This document shows positions 44,407-52,575 of a stretch of 64,000 nucleotides of DNA, piece after piece. Position 1 is the first letter of the stretch; each line of letters starts with the position of its first letter. This DNA comes from Chloroflexota bacterium (lineage in GTDB: Bacteria; Chloroflexota; UBA6077; FW602-bin22; JACPRP01). The DNA is taken from NCBI GenBank assembly GCA_016189905.1, contig JACPRP010000098.1, forward strand, positions 1 to 64,000, in the 5' to 3' direction. A program made the translations under genes and the position numbers. Under the pieces are notes generated by a model. The model did not search any database, was not told where the DNA came from, and saw only the letters and a program-made list of their open reading frames with translations.

Positions 44407-45660
44407 TTATCTTCCGCTTTGCCTCTCGAAGTGTTCGTACACCAGCCGTGATAGCTCGGCGATCGGTTTGGTCTCCCAGGCTTTATCGGACAGGACGGCG
44501 ATGACGTAGGCGCCTCGTGGCGCGTAGACCACGCCGACATCGTGCGTCGCGTTATCCCAGTTGCCGGTCTTGTGTGCCACTCTTGTCCCTGCCGGCAGGA
44601 GCGACGGTAGTCGGTCGTTGATCTTTTGGCGGGCGAGCAGGTCGATCATCTCCTGGCCCGATCTCTCATCGACCGCCTTGCCGTGGGCGATCATCTCCAG
44701 CCACAGAGCCATATCTCCAGCCGATGTGGGGAACTCGTCGCTGGCGATATCCGTGTGTTTGAGGCCGATGGCTCTGTAATCGGCGATAATGTTCCAGCCG
44801 CCGGTTCTGTCGTGCAGCATCATAGCGGCGACGTTATCGCTCTCGGTAATCATCGCTTCGACCAGGTCGCGAACCGATATCTGGCTCCAGACAGGCCAGC
44901 GCGGTGGGCCCAATTCGTAGTCAAGGTAAGGTGGCGTGAAGGTAAGCATCTCGTCGAAGCTCAGCAACTGCAGCTCTCGCTGTTTGAAGACCTCGAACAT
45001 CACCAGGATTTTGAACAGACTGGCCGCGTAGAACTCCTGGTCGGCGTTGATGGCAACCCCAGCGCCATCCGACAGTCGTTTCACTACCACTCCATAGCTG
45101 TCGATATCTTTGCCAAGGTAGACCCTGATCTGATTTTCCAGGCGCTCGTCTGGTCGCAGCGGCAAAGGCTCATATCGTGGCGAAGGCGGCACAGCCCTTG
45201 TTCCCGCTATCCGTGTGGCGATGGGCGTCGGCGTACCGTTGGGAGAGGAAGTCTGCGATATCCCGCCGTCAGTGGTTGCGGTCGGTCGCGGGGTAGACGT
45301 GCTTGCGGCACTAGGCGTTGGTGTTGGCTGTTTCGCCGCTGTCGGTGAGGGTGCTCTTGTCGGCGAGGGTGGGTTGATCCTGGTCGGGGAGGGAGCCGTC
45401 TGGGACCGTGTTGCGATTGGATTTGATGCTGGCGGCTCACGGTCCAAGGTCGGCGTCGCGCCACGGGTAATCTGAGGCGGGGAAATCGCCGCCGCCGTTG
45501 GCAACGCAGCCTGTGTAGTCTCAAATGGCGCCGCAGGCAGCCCTGGAGCAGGCGTCGGAGTCGGCGCTGGCGCGAAGCCGCAAGCGGCAGATAAGAGTAA
45601 GACGATTGCAGAGCCAACAGCGGCCAGTATATGAGATCTAGAAAGTCTAGCGCTCCACAT
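44407..45660 (-). CDS. Class A beta-lactamase-like lipoprotein
   Basis: 417 residues from ATG 45660, which has GGGGTGG just upstream; ATG 45684 is the alternative. The lipobox LSAAC puts the lipidated Cys at 27. A Pro/Thr/Ser linker (about 30-170) leads to a serine beta-lactamase/PBP-like domain: SLFK (Ser 214, Lys 217), SDN (274-276) and KTG (364-366). The first two follow in the order and distances of class A enzymes. I see no clear ExxxN omega-loop Glu166 motif, so it may be a D,D-peptidase-like or beta-lactam-binding protein instead of a true lactamase. It is anchored outside the membrane and appears to stand alone. Confidence 0.85.
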   Translation of the reverse strand: MWSARLSRSHILAAVGSAIVLLLSAACGFAPAPTPTPAPGLPAAPFETTQAALPTAAAISPPQITRGATPTLDREPPASNPIATRSQTAPSPTRINPPSPTRAPSPTAAKQPTPTPSAASTSTPRPTATTDGGISQTSSPNGTPTPIATRIAGTRAVPPSPRYEPLPLRPDERLENQIRVYLGKDIDSYGVVVKRLSDGAGVAINADQEFYAASLFKILVMFEVFKQRELQLLSFDEMLTFTPPYLDYELGPPRWPVWSQISVRDLVEAMITESDNVAAMMLHDRTGGWNIIADYRAIGLKHTDIASDEFPTSAGDMALWLEMIAHGKAVDERSGQEMIDLLARQKINDRLPSLLPAGTRVAHKTGNWDNATHDVGVVYAPRGAYVIAVLSDKAWETKPIAELSRLVYEHFERQSGR

Positions 45661-46013
45661 TCTGCCACCCCAGATTATCATCACGTACGTAGCGTAGCTT
45701 TGTCCCCATAGTATATAACGTAGGTCAACCCCAAAAGGTTCCTGAAAGCTGCCGAATTCAAGACTGGATGGAGCCCATGCGAGTCTGCTTGTTCTGTTGC
45801 ATTATGCTTGTCATACAAGTTACTCGGTTCGGTGGCATGCGAATTGCTGCCGGCAGGACGTGGAATGCTAAAAGCGCAGTTTGCGCTGGTATATGACACG
45901 CCGCCCCAGGGCAACCACATCGGGATTGCCCTTACTCCGCCCGGGCGATTGCTAAAAACCTGAAGCAAACCGCCGTAGATGGGGTTAATTGACGCCGATC
46001 GAAGGAGAAAGCT
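45661..46013. other. Divergent intergenic stretch of about 350 bp
   Basis: It lies between the divergent lipoprotein and hemerythrin genes and should hold promoters for both. I found a TTGACC on the minus strand near 45720 but no matching -10. The plus side has a strong AAGGAG at 45999-46005 before the ATG at 46014. No gene is visible. Confidence 0.4.
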
Positions 46014-47033
46014 ATGCGCACATTGATGATTGTCGCCAGCATTGCCACCATTCTTGGCCTGCTGGCAGGTTCTATCCTCTTCCAGAATATGATAGCTCCA
46101 CAGAGCCAGGGGCCAACGCCCACGCTAGGAAAAGCTATTTCACCGGCTGAAACCCCAACACCTCTACCTGAGTTCCGTCCTCCAGCCGAAATACCACTAG
46201 GTCCCATTTCCGATAACGAACTTCGTACGCAATTGATTGCGCAGAGACAGGGGCTCTGTGAAGAGCTGGAGTTCATTGCCGGAATCATCATCAGCACGGG
46301 GATTCTGCGGCAGGTTCCATCCACGATCTCGGAAATGGCGGGCATGCCCATCGATGAGTTAGAGGCGAAAGAGACCCGAGCCTGCCAGACGGTGGAAGGG
46401 GAGCTGCCAGACGAACAGAAGACGACCTCAGAATTGCTGAATGAGGCTCGTAGCACTGAATGGCTGGTCCGCATGCACCTAGCAGCGATGGATCGAGTGC
46501 TGATGGAGAACCCGACGTTCCGACCCATCGACGCCGAGGGATCCTTCAGGGCTTTCTTCGAGATGCACAACATCAACGTTCAAGTCATGCGAGAGCGCTA
46601 TCGGGACCTGAGCGATACCCCAACGCTCGAAGAAGCCGGCGCGCTTGCATCGTTCTGGCAGGATGTGCTGTTACCCCACGCCAAAGCCGAAGATGAAACC
46701 TTGTGGCCACTGGCTAGATCGGTTGGCGGCGAGGAGATCGCACGTGCAGCAGATTTGCTCGAGGCCGAGCACCGAACGATCGATGAGGGGGTCGCGCGAT
46801 ATATGGAGACGCTGCAGGCAGTGGAGCGCGGGCAGGCGCAGTTAGGTGATCTGGTATCAATCGGGCGGGACGTGAGAATACGAACCGAGCTTCATTTCGG
46901 CAAGGAGGAAGAATCGGTTGTGAGACCGCTTCAAGAGATGATCACGAGCGAACAGTTCCGACCGGTGGTCGAGGAGATCGATAGGGCTTTTGGGCCATGG
47001 TTGCGAGAGCACGGATGGCAGTGGCCACAATAG
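46014..47033 (+). CDS. Membrane-anchored hemerythrin-domain protein
   Basis: 339 residues; ATG preceded by AAGGAG. An N-terminal helix (5-25) acts as signal anchor, followed by a Pro/Thr-rich linker (30-60). A helical region (65-145) of unknown type contains two Cys (82, 124). A hemerythrin-like four-helix bundle covers about 150-330, with candidate ligands His154, His185, His222/Glu226 (HAKAE), His253 (EAEH) and His294/Glu298 (HFGKE). Such bundles bind a diiron site and sense or carry oxygen or protect against reactive species; here it would lie outside the membrane. The next gene is a VIT1/CCC1-type metal transporter, which suggests iron-related pairing. Confidence 0.85.
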   Translation: MRTLMIVASIATILGLLAGSILFQNMIAPQSQGPTPTLGKAISPAETPTPLPEFRPPAEIPLGPISDNELRTQLIAQRQGLCEELEFIAGIIISTGILRQVPSTISEMAGMPIDELEAKETRACQTVEGELPDEQKTTSELLNEARSTEWLVRMHLAAMDRVLMENPTFRPIDAEGSFRAFFEMHNINVQVMRERYRDLSDTPTLEEAGALASFWQDVLLPHAKAEDETLWPLARSVGGEEIARAADLLEAEHRTIDEGVARYMETLQAVERGQAQLGDLVSIGRDVRIRTELHFGKEEESVVRPLQEMITSEQFRPVVEEIDRAFGPWLREHGWQWPQ

Positions 47034-47034
47034 T

Positions 47035-47202
47035 GTTTCGGGTGCTCGCTGCTCGTGGGGGGGGACCAGCGTGGTGCCAGCGTTGGTGTGCGTGGCGCAG
47101 CAGGGTTTCGGACGCTCGCTGCTCGGGTGGGGACAGCTATGCTAAGGCATCGAGACATATCCGGAGTTTGTCGGTCGACCAATGCCTTCGCAGAATGTTC
47201 TA
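47035..47202. repeat. Direct repeats and copy of the 17852 element
   Basis: GTTTCGGGTGCTCGCTGCTCG (47035-47055) recurs as 47105-47125 with two mismatches, 70 bp apart; each is followed by a G-run. Just after, 47168-47202 matches 17852-17886 at about 29 of 35 positions, with core AATGCCTTCGCAGAATG. The block fills the gap between the hemerythrin and VIT genes. Confidence 0.6.
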
Positions 47203-47215
47203 GGCGGATAGCAGA

Positions 47216-47935
47216 TTGTCATCTAATCATCTCCAGCGATTAGGGCAATCCTTGAGTGAAGCCCTACGCGAGATCGTGTTCGGAGTCGAGGACGGTTTAA
47301 TATCGGTCTTCGGCCTGGTGATCGGTATGGCTGCCGGCGCCAACAGCAGTTTTATCGTCCTGCTGGCAGGGGCAACCGGCGCCATCGCCAGTGCGGTGTC
47401 TATGTCGGCCGGCACGTACCTTTCTGTGAAGTCCGAACGTGACCTGGCGCAGAGGGAGCTTGCCGAAGAGGCCGAGGAGATTAGGGAAAGGCCTGAGCAG
47501 GAGGAACAGGAAGTCATCGATTTCCTGCGCGCGCGAGGGTTCAGCAACGAGCAGATCGCGACGGTGCTGAGTGGTACGCGACATAACCACAGCTTACTGC
47601 TGGAGTTCATGGCCGCGCACGAGCTCCAAATCGGGCGTGCGGAGCGCGCCGACCCGCTAAGTCGGGCAGGCTGGATGTTTGTAGCAGACCTTTTCGCTGC
47701 GTTGTTCCCGGTGGCTCCCTTTGCGCTGCTTCCTCTCACGGAAGCACAGATCGTCTCCATAGGAGTTACCGCGCTTGCACTGGTCGCGCTCGGCGTGGGG
47801 CGAGGTCTTGTGACCCACCGGAGTGTGCCGGTAGCAGTGGTGGAGACGTTGGGCATAGCTGCCCTGGCGGCTGGAGCGGGCTTTGCTATAGCCCGGGTGA
47901 TCTCGTCCTGGGTTGGCGTGCAAGTGCCTGTGTGA
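47216..47935 (+). CDS. VIT1/CCC1-family metal transporter
   Basis: 239 residues from TTG 47216, with no good Shine-Dalgarno, so the start is tentative. VEDGLISVFGLVIGMAAGAN is the family's first-helix motif (DGL...FGL..G). ATGAIASAVSMSAGTYLSVK forms helix 2. The middle (about 80-150) is a charged, Glu-rich helical domain (AEEAEEIRERPEQEEQEV) that in VIT1 binds metal in the cytoplasm. Three helices end the protein (about 155-235). The family moves Fe2+ or Mn2+ out of the cytoplasm by proton antiport. It follows the membrane hemerythrin gene; a shared iron role is inferred. Confidence 0.85.
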   Translation: MSSNHLQRLGQSLSEALREIVFGVEDGLISVFGLVIGMAAGANSSFIVLLAGATGAIASAVSMSAGTYLSVKSERDLAQRELAEEAEEIRERPEQEEQEVIDFLRARGFSNEQIATVLSGTRHNHSLLLEFMAAHELQIGRAERADPLSRAGWMFVADLFAALFPVAPFALLPLTEAQIVSIGVTALALVALGVGRGLVTHRSVPVAVVETLGIAALAAGAGFAIARVISSWVGVQVPV

Positions 47936-48050
47936 GCTAGATGAGCCAGAACCTTTTGTACTTCGTCCAAAATAGAGGGAGAAGCAAGTACTTCGACACC
48001 CTCGTGCAATCATGCCCTTTTCTTTCGAAACTTTCGTCCAGTCCGCGTTC

Positions 48051-48083
48051 AGACCGCCTCGGTCTCCAAGACCGAGGCGGTCT
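48051..48083. terminator. 15-bp perfect hairpin between convergent genes
   Basis: AGACCGCCTCGGTCT (48051-48065), loop CCA, and its exact complement AGACCGAGGCGGTCT (48069-48083). A further partial repeat, GAAGACCGAG, follows. It lies between the VIT gene (ends 47935) and the anti-sigma gene (ends 48137). There is no T-run, so it may stop transcripts by another route or be a dispersed palindrome. Confidence 0.55.
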
Positions 48084-48136
48084 TGAAGACCGAGGGCATC
48101 GACGTTATCTGTCTACACGCCCTCCATTGACCTGGT

Positions 48137-50380
48137 CTACCTCTGTATCGGGATGGTGGTCGTCGGAGGGGACGACGCAAACAGCAGTGTCCCCGCGATG
48201 GCCTCGATGTGGTCCTTGTCGGCCCACAGGACCAGGTACTTGTAGCTGGTGCCGACTATCTGGATTGGCCTGGGGGAAAGAATGATCAGCGCTGCCTGGT
48301 TATCCATCTCCGCTGGCTGATCGTTTGAAGGCATAATCAGGCGGGCATCTTGTCCCTGCACCTGCGTCTTCGCAACAGTCGGCTTAGAGCCGTACGGACG
48401 CAACTTGTGGTTCGCTTCGGCCTCTGCGGCCTGGTCGATGGTGTTGGCGTTGCTGGCGGACAGCGTGAAAAATCCATCTATGCCCCTATACCTGAAGCTA
48501 GCCGGCCCAAACGTGTAACGTGGATCAGACTCCCAGGAGAGCGGGTAGCGCAGGGTGACGCCATAATCCGAGCTGGAAAAGGTCTTCCAGTTGTCCATCT
48601 GACCCTGAGCCGGCGCGGGTGTGGGTTTGCGGGTTGACGTGGTCGGCGTGGGCGCAGGCGCTTTTCCCAGAACCCGCGTGGGCGTGGGGGTGCTGGGAAT
48701 TGGCTCAGGTGAGCTGCTCACCAACGGCTGATTCGACGTCGTGGGCACGATCCTGATCTCATCTTCAAGCTGCGTTGCGAGGAACCTGCCATCGGTAGAC
48801 CAGCTTATCGCTCTCACCGGCATATCATTTGAAAGCTGCCAGCGGAGCTTCCCATCGGCGGCAACCGCGAAGGCGTTCCCTCCTTCATCCAAATACGCCA
48901 CGCGTGAGCCATCTCTCGTCCAACTGGGCGCGTGCGTTTCGAACCAGCGGATAGCATCGCTCGGGCTATCGAACTTGAGCGACCTGGCCATCGGGATGAG
49001 CACGTTCGGTCGACCTGAAGTCACGTCGAGGATGCCCATATACACTGGAAATGGCTGGCCGGGCTGGAAGTCGGTGGACTTGATGCGCCCCTGCTCGTCG
49101 GCGGCATGGTTCCCGAGGAGCAGGAAGGCGATCTGCTTGCCATCGGGGGACCATACGGCCAGGTAGGCGTTGGGGATGAGGACTTCGCCAATTTCCGTGC
49201 CAATCTCTCGGCGGTTCGCGTCTACTTTTCGCATATCCCACAGGTAGAGCGTGGGCGACTGATCCAATATGGGCCACGGCTTATCGGCCTCCGGCCACTG
49301 AGCGTAGACGAAGGACTGTGAGTCCGGTGCCCAACTGCGGAACTGTTGGAAGAAACGTTGGTAGTCGGGAGTTGGTCCGCCCAAGCTGGTCAGTGGGGAG
49401 CCAGTTCCATTGGACAGGTCCAGCAGCGTTGATGTCGGTAGCCCTCGCCCCCAGGCATCCGCCACGACGAAGCGTCGGTTAGGCGACCAGTTGTACTGGC
49501 TGGCAGCAACCTTGGGAAACTGGGACTCCGGATAAGGCCGGGCGGTGATCGCCTTCACCTCGCCGTTCTGCACGTCGACCGTCGCCAGCGCCGCCACCCC
49601 TGTCCCTATGCCCTCGGCGTAGCTGAGCGTGCGCTCATCGACCCAGGCCACCAGTAACTTGTTCGTGCTGACCGAGAGTTTAGCCTTGTCGCCAGGCAGC
49701 AGGTCGCGCACCGACGAGCCATCTGCCGCAGCCAGCCATACTGTGCCTACTCCCGCATCGCCGTCTTGGCAGAAGCCGCTGAAGGCTACAAACTTGCCAT
49801 CGGTGGACCACAGCGGCGTGGTACCGATTTGCTGCGCTAGGCGCACTGGCGTGAAGTCGGGCGCGCGGGCGATGAAAACGCCATCCTTTGAAGCGTAAGC
49901 GAGCGCCTGCGCTCCGGGCGACCAGTCCAACGACCAGCGTCCTATGTCAGGCGGCTGAACATCAGACGCGGGAAGACGGACGGCCGATGCGCCCTCCTGC
50001 GTCACCGGATTCTTCGTTGGCTGCACCTGGGACAGAACCGATGACAGTAGGAGCGCCATCGCGCCGATGAGTAGAACGGAAGCTATCGACCCGGCAGCCT
50101 TCAAGGTACCGCTCAGTAGGCGCAAGTGAGGAAAGAGGAAACGTCTTTGCCGAATTTGGCCACGCACTCCCTCATCGATCCTGGACAGCGCCGGCTGCAT
50201 GCGCTCAGGCACTACCGGTAGCCTGGCGATGGCGGCATTCAGGCGCCATACGCGGTCCTGCATGCGTCGGCATGCCTCGCACTTGCCGAGATGGTCCTCG
50301 ACCAGCTTTCGCTCATCCGACGAAGCGTCGCCGTCGATAAAGAGCGGAAGCAGCTCTTCCATTTGCTCACAGGTGATCAT
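48137..50380 (-). CDS. Anti-sigma factor with zinc finger, beta-propeller and C-terminal PsbP-like domain
   Basis: 747 residues from ATG 50380. The frame runs back into the sigma gene, but ATGA at 50377-50380 overlaps its stop. Residues 1-45 hold the ZAS domain with HLGKCEACRR (His-x3-Cys-x2-Cys). A membrane helix is at about 90-115. The outer part is a TolB/WD40-like beta-propeller (about 140-520), with repeated WSPGAQALAYA, WSPDGKQIAFLLL and WTRDGSRVAYL strands. A Pro/Thr linker (about 570-610) follows. A final domain (610-747) opens SSDYGVTLRYPLSWE, as in PsbP-like proteins. It should restrain the sigma factor encoded upstream and read an outside signal. Confidence 0.87.
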   Translation of the reverse strand: MITCEQMEELLPLFIDGDASSDERKLVEDHLGKCEACRRMQDRVWRLNAAIARLPVVPERMQPALSRIDEGVRGQIRQRRFLFPHLRLLSGTLKAAGSIASVLLIGAMALLLSSVLSQVQPTKNPVTQEGASAVRLPASDVQPPDIGRWSLDWSPGAQALAYASKDGVFIARAPDFTPVRLAQQIGTTPLWSTDGKFVAFSGFCQDGDAGVGTVWLAAADGSSVRDLLPGDKAKLSVSTNKLLVAWVDERTLSYAEGIGTGVAALATVDVQNGEVKAITARPYPESQFPKVAASQYNWSPNRRFVVADAWGRGLPTSTLLDLSNGTGSPLTSLGGPTPDYQRFFQQFRSWAPDSQSFVYAQWPEADKPWPILDQSPTLYLWDMRKVDANRREIGTEIGEVLIPNAYLAVWSPDGKQIAFLLLGNHAADEQGRIKSTDFQPGQPFPVYMGILDVTSGRPNVLIPMARSLKFDSPSDAIRWFETHAPSWTRDGSRVAYLDEGGNAFAVAADGKLRWQLSNDMPVRAISWSTDGRFLATQLEDEIRIVPTTSNQPLVSSSPEPIPSTPTPTRVLGKAPAPTPTTSTRKPTPAPAQGQMDNWKTFSSSDYGVTLRYPLSWESDPRYTFGPASFRYRGIDGFFTLSASNANTIDQAAEAEANHKLRPYGSKPTVAKTQVQGQDARLIMPSNDQPAEMDNQAALIILSPRPIQIVGTSYKYLVLWADKDHIEAIAGTLLFASSPPTTTIPIQR

Positions 50381-50949
50381 CGTGTGTCCTCCTGTCGCCC
50401 TTCCCCAGGAACGGATGTATCCTTCTGTTGGAAGGACAGAGTGCGCGCGAGTGCCCATCGTGCCCTGTAAGCGCGTGTCTTCGCGGCTCCGGCGGTAATA
50501 CTGAGCATCGCCCCAATCTCTTCGAACGAAAACCCGTCTCGTGCCTGAAGCAACAGGCACGCCAGTTGATCCTTCGGTAGCTCAGCCAGCGCAGCCTGCA
50601 GTTCCTCTTTGGCCGGGACGCGATCTTGAGGATCGCCCCCCATCCTCACAGCATAGCGAACGCCGAGCGGGAGCCACTTCAGCAGGCGATGGCGGCGATG
50701 GTGATCGAAGGCAGCGTTGGTGGCGATGGTGAAGAGCCACGCCTTCACGTTGAGGCCTGGCTTCGTTTGGCCGATGGCGCGATACGCCTTGACGAACACG
50801 TCCTGCGTCAGGTCAGCGGCAACGTCGGGGTCCCCGACCATGCGGCAGAGATAGCCCGCGATCCGCGGCTGACATAGAGTGTAAATTGTCTCGAAGTCCA
50901 TCGTGTCGTCAGTCTGTCGCACGCCCTCGAAGCCTACCTCACGAGCCAT
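50377..50949 (-). CDS. ECF sigma factor
   Basis: 190 residues. Region 2 is clear: RIAGYLCRMVGDPDVAADLTQDVFVKAY, seen as CRMVGDPDVAADLTQD and FVKAYRAIGQ, then KAWLFTIATNAAFDHHRRHR. Region 4 shows LLQARDGFSFEEIGAMLSIT and AKTRAYRARWAL. The tail is short and polar. Its stop overlaps the start of the anti-sigma gene by four bases. ATG 50949 follows GGGGGATGTGA; ATG 50901 is a possible shorter start. It should be released when its anti-sigma partner receives a signal. Confidence 0.9.
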   Translation of the reverse strand: MAREVGFEGVRQTDDTMDFETIYTLCQPRIAGYLCRMVGDPDVAADLTQDVFVKAYRAIGQTKPGLNVKAWLFTIATNAAFDHHRRHRLLKWLPLGVRYAVRMGGDPQDRVPAKEELQAALAELPKDQLACLLLQARDGFSFEEIGAMLSITAGAAKTRAYRARWALARTLSFQQKDTSVPGEGRQEDTR

Positions 50950-51144
50950 TCACATCCCCCAAGGAATGCCGGCCATTCTTCCCCAATTATTAGAACGATT
51001 GAGATGCCACAAAAGTCACAGATCGGGTACAGGTCCTGGTATTTTGTGGTTTGAAGGCAGGATACGCCGGTTGTCGGAATTTCGCAAGCAATCTGGAAAG
51101 GTGAAGACATCCGTGAGCGTGACTTTGAGCGCGATCTCCTTCAA

Positions 51145-51162
51145 CCTGTGGATATCCACAGG
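51145..51162. promoter_or_regulatory. Perfect 18-bp palindrome CCTGTGGATATCCACAGG
   Basis: An exact palindrome about 97 bases before the TTG start of the ECF sigma gene at 51259. It shares AACCTGTGGA-N-ATCCACAG with 25337-25355 upstream of the DUF4173-like gene. It could be an operator or a pair of DnaA-box-like sites (ATATCCACA). Confidence 0.5.
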
Positions 51163-51258
51163 TCTCAGTTTCCGTGTATGGTGGTAGGATGATGAGGCTA
51201 CAGGTAGGTCGATTCGAACAGTCGCCATAAGGCTATCGAACTGAACAAAGGGGAGGAG

Positions 51259-51915
51259 TTGCGGGAATATATCTGGGGCGCTCCGGTGAACACGCTGGAG
51301 GGCCAGTTCAAGGGCGAGCGCGCGCTGGTGGATGCCGCGAAGGCTTCGCGCGAGGGCTTTGGGCTGCTCTACGATCGCTACGTAGCGCAGGTATACCGCT
51401 ACGCCTACGCCCGCACTGGCTCGCACCAGGATGCCGAGGACGTGACCTCCGAAACCTTCCGCCGGGCTTTGGAGCATATCGAGAGCTACGAATGGCACGG
51501 TAGTCCCTTTCTGGCCTGGCTCTACCGCATCGCCGGCAACACGATCGTGGACCGTCATCGCAAAGAGCGTCCCCAGGAGCCCCTCGATCAGGCAATAAGA
51601 TTGGCTGATGGGGCGTCGCCGCCCGATGAGGTGGCGGTGGCTCGTGACGAGGCCGGCTACCTCTGGTCGGCAGTTGCGGCGCTGCCACGGGATCAGCGAC
51701 GAGCAGTGGTATTGCGCTTCAGCTACGGGCTCAAAGGCAAAGAGATCGCCAGGGTAATGGGGCGGACCGAGGCATCGGTGAAGCAACTGCTGTACAGGGC
51801 AACGGTGTCGCTGAGAGAAAAGATCGCGAAGGCTCAATTGGCACGTTCCTTGCAGCCAGCATCTCGATCTGGTTGTTTCGTTACCTCAGAGAACAGACGA
51901 TTATTCGACGGATAG
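51259..51915 (+). CDS. ECF-like sigma factor without an adjacent anti-sigma gene
   Basis: 218 residues. Region 2 has LLYDRYVAQVYRYAYARTGS, DAEDVTSETFRRALEHI and SPFLAWLYRIAGNTIVDRHR. Region 4 has LPRDQRRAVVLRFSYGLKGK, then EIARVMGRTEASVKQLLYRA. The N-terminal 25 and C-terminal 25 residues are extra. The TTG at 51259 directly abuts GGGAGGAG, which is too close; a GTG some 27 bases later could be the real start. It is followed 10 bp later by an ABM-like gene and has no zinc-finger partner nearby. Confidence 0.85.
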   Translation: MREYIWGAPVNTLEGQFKGERALVDAAKASREGFGLLYDRYVAQVYRYAYARTGSHQDAEDVTSETFRRALEHIESYEWHGSPFLAWLYRIAGNTIVDRHRKERPQEPLDQAIRLADGASPPDEVAVARDEAGYLWSAVAALPRDQRRAVVLRFSYGLKGKEIARVMGRTEASVKQLLYRATVSLREKIAKAQLARSLQPASRSGCFVTSENRRLFDG

Positions 51916-51925
51916 GGAGAGAGGA

Positions 51926-52258
51926 ATGTTTGCACGGGTGATAACTTTCAAAATCAAGCCGGGGACTGCCGATGACTTCCGAAAGCGAACCGAGAAAGAA
52001 GCTGTGCCCTGGCTGCGAGGACACAAAGAATTCCACGGCCTTCATCTGATCAGGATCGGTGACACGGAGATGATGGCATTCGAAATGTGGGAGAGCAAGG
52101 CGTCTGCCGAGGCCGCAAGACAGGAAACCGAGAAGCGCATCCAACAGATTGCTGGAGATTTGCTGGCTGCTCGGCCTACATTCACTGAAGGGGAACAGAT
52201 ATTGCACGCGGCCGGGCAAGAACCTCATCACCGGCCGGGAATGCACACGATGAAGTAA
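51926..52258 (+). CDS. Antibiotic biosynthesis monooxygenase (ABM)-like protein
   Basis: 110 residues; ATG with GAGAGAGG upstream. The pattern is that of a dimeric alpha/beta-barrel ABM domain: strand FARVITFKIKPG, helix ADDFRKRTEKEAVPWLRGHK, strand GLHLIRIGDTEMMAFEMWES, then helix SAEAARQETEKRI. The C-terminus is His-rich (EPHHRPGMH). Such proteins range from monooxygenases to heme-handling or structural proteins; no cofactor site can be read. It is likely co-transcribed with the sigma gene 10 bp upstream. Its stop codon lies in a 19-bp tandem duplication. Confidence 0.8.
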   Translation: MFARVITFKIKPGTADDFRKRTEKEAVPWLRGHKEFHGLHLIRIGDTEMMAFEMWESKASAEAARQETEKRIQQIAGDLLAARPTFTEGEQILHAAGQEPHHRPGMHTMK

Positions 52259-52286
52259 GTTCTTGGTGATGAAGTAAGTTCTTGGT
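52249..52286 (+). repeat. Perfect 19-bp tandem duplication at a stop codon
   Basis: GATGAAGTAAGTTCTTGGT occurs at 52249-52267 and again at 52268-52286. The first copy contains the TAA of the ABM-like gene. The second copy abuts the -35 of the next promoter. Confidence 0.85.
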
Positions 52287-52287
52287 A

Positions 52288-52316
52288 TTGACTCATTGGC
52301 ACGCGGGCATTAATAT
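52288..52316 (+). promoter_or_regulatory. Near-consensus sigma70-type promoter for the Cache histidine kinase
   Basis: TTGACT (52288-52293), a 17-base spacer, then TAATAT (52311-52316). It leaves a leader of about 255 bases before the GTG at 52576; the leader has no gene that I can see, and no known riboswitch. Confidence 0.65.
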
Positions 52317-52575
52317 AGCCTCTGGCTGCCTATCGGCATCAGTTAGCGATAATCTGCAGACCGATTGCACTTTGATATCTCAGTGCTAAGCTTGCTGGAG
52401 CTGGTGCGACAGAAGGTAGTGATGAAGACTCAGGTTTTCTTTCGTCCTCTTCTGGCATACAGCAGATATTGACTGGCGAAGTGGTGATGTCAGGGCCGCA
52501 GGCAGGTCATCAGCAGGGTGCAACCGAAAACGGATGCCAGTCGGGTGTGCTGCTCAAGAGGGGTTTTGATAGCCT

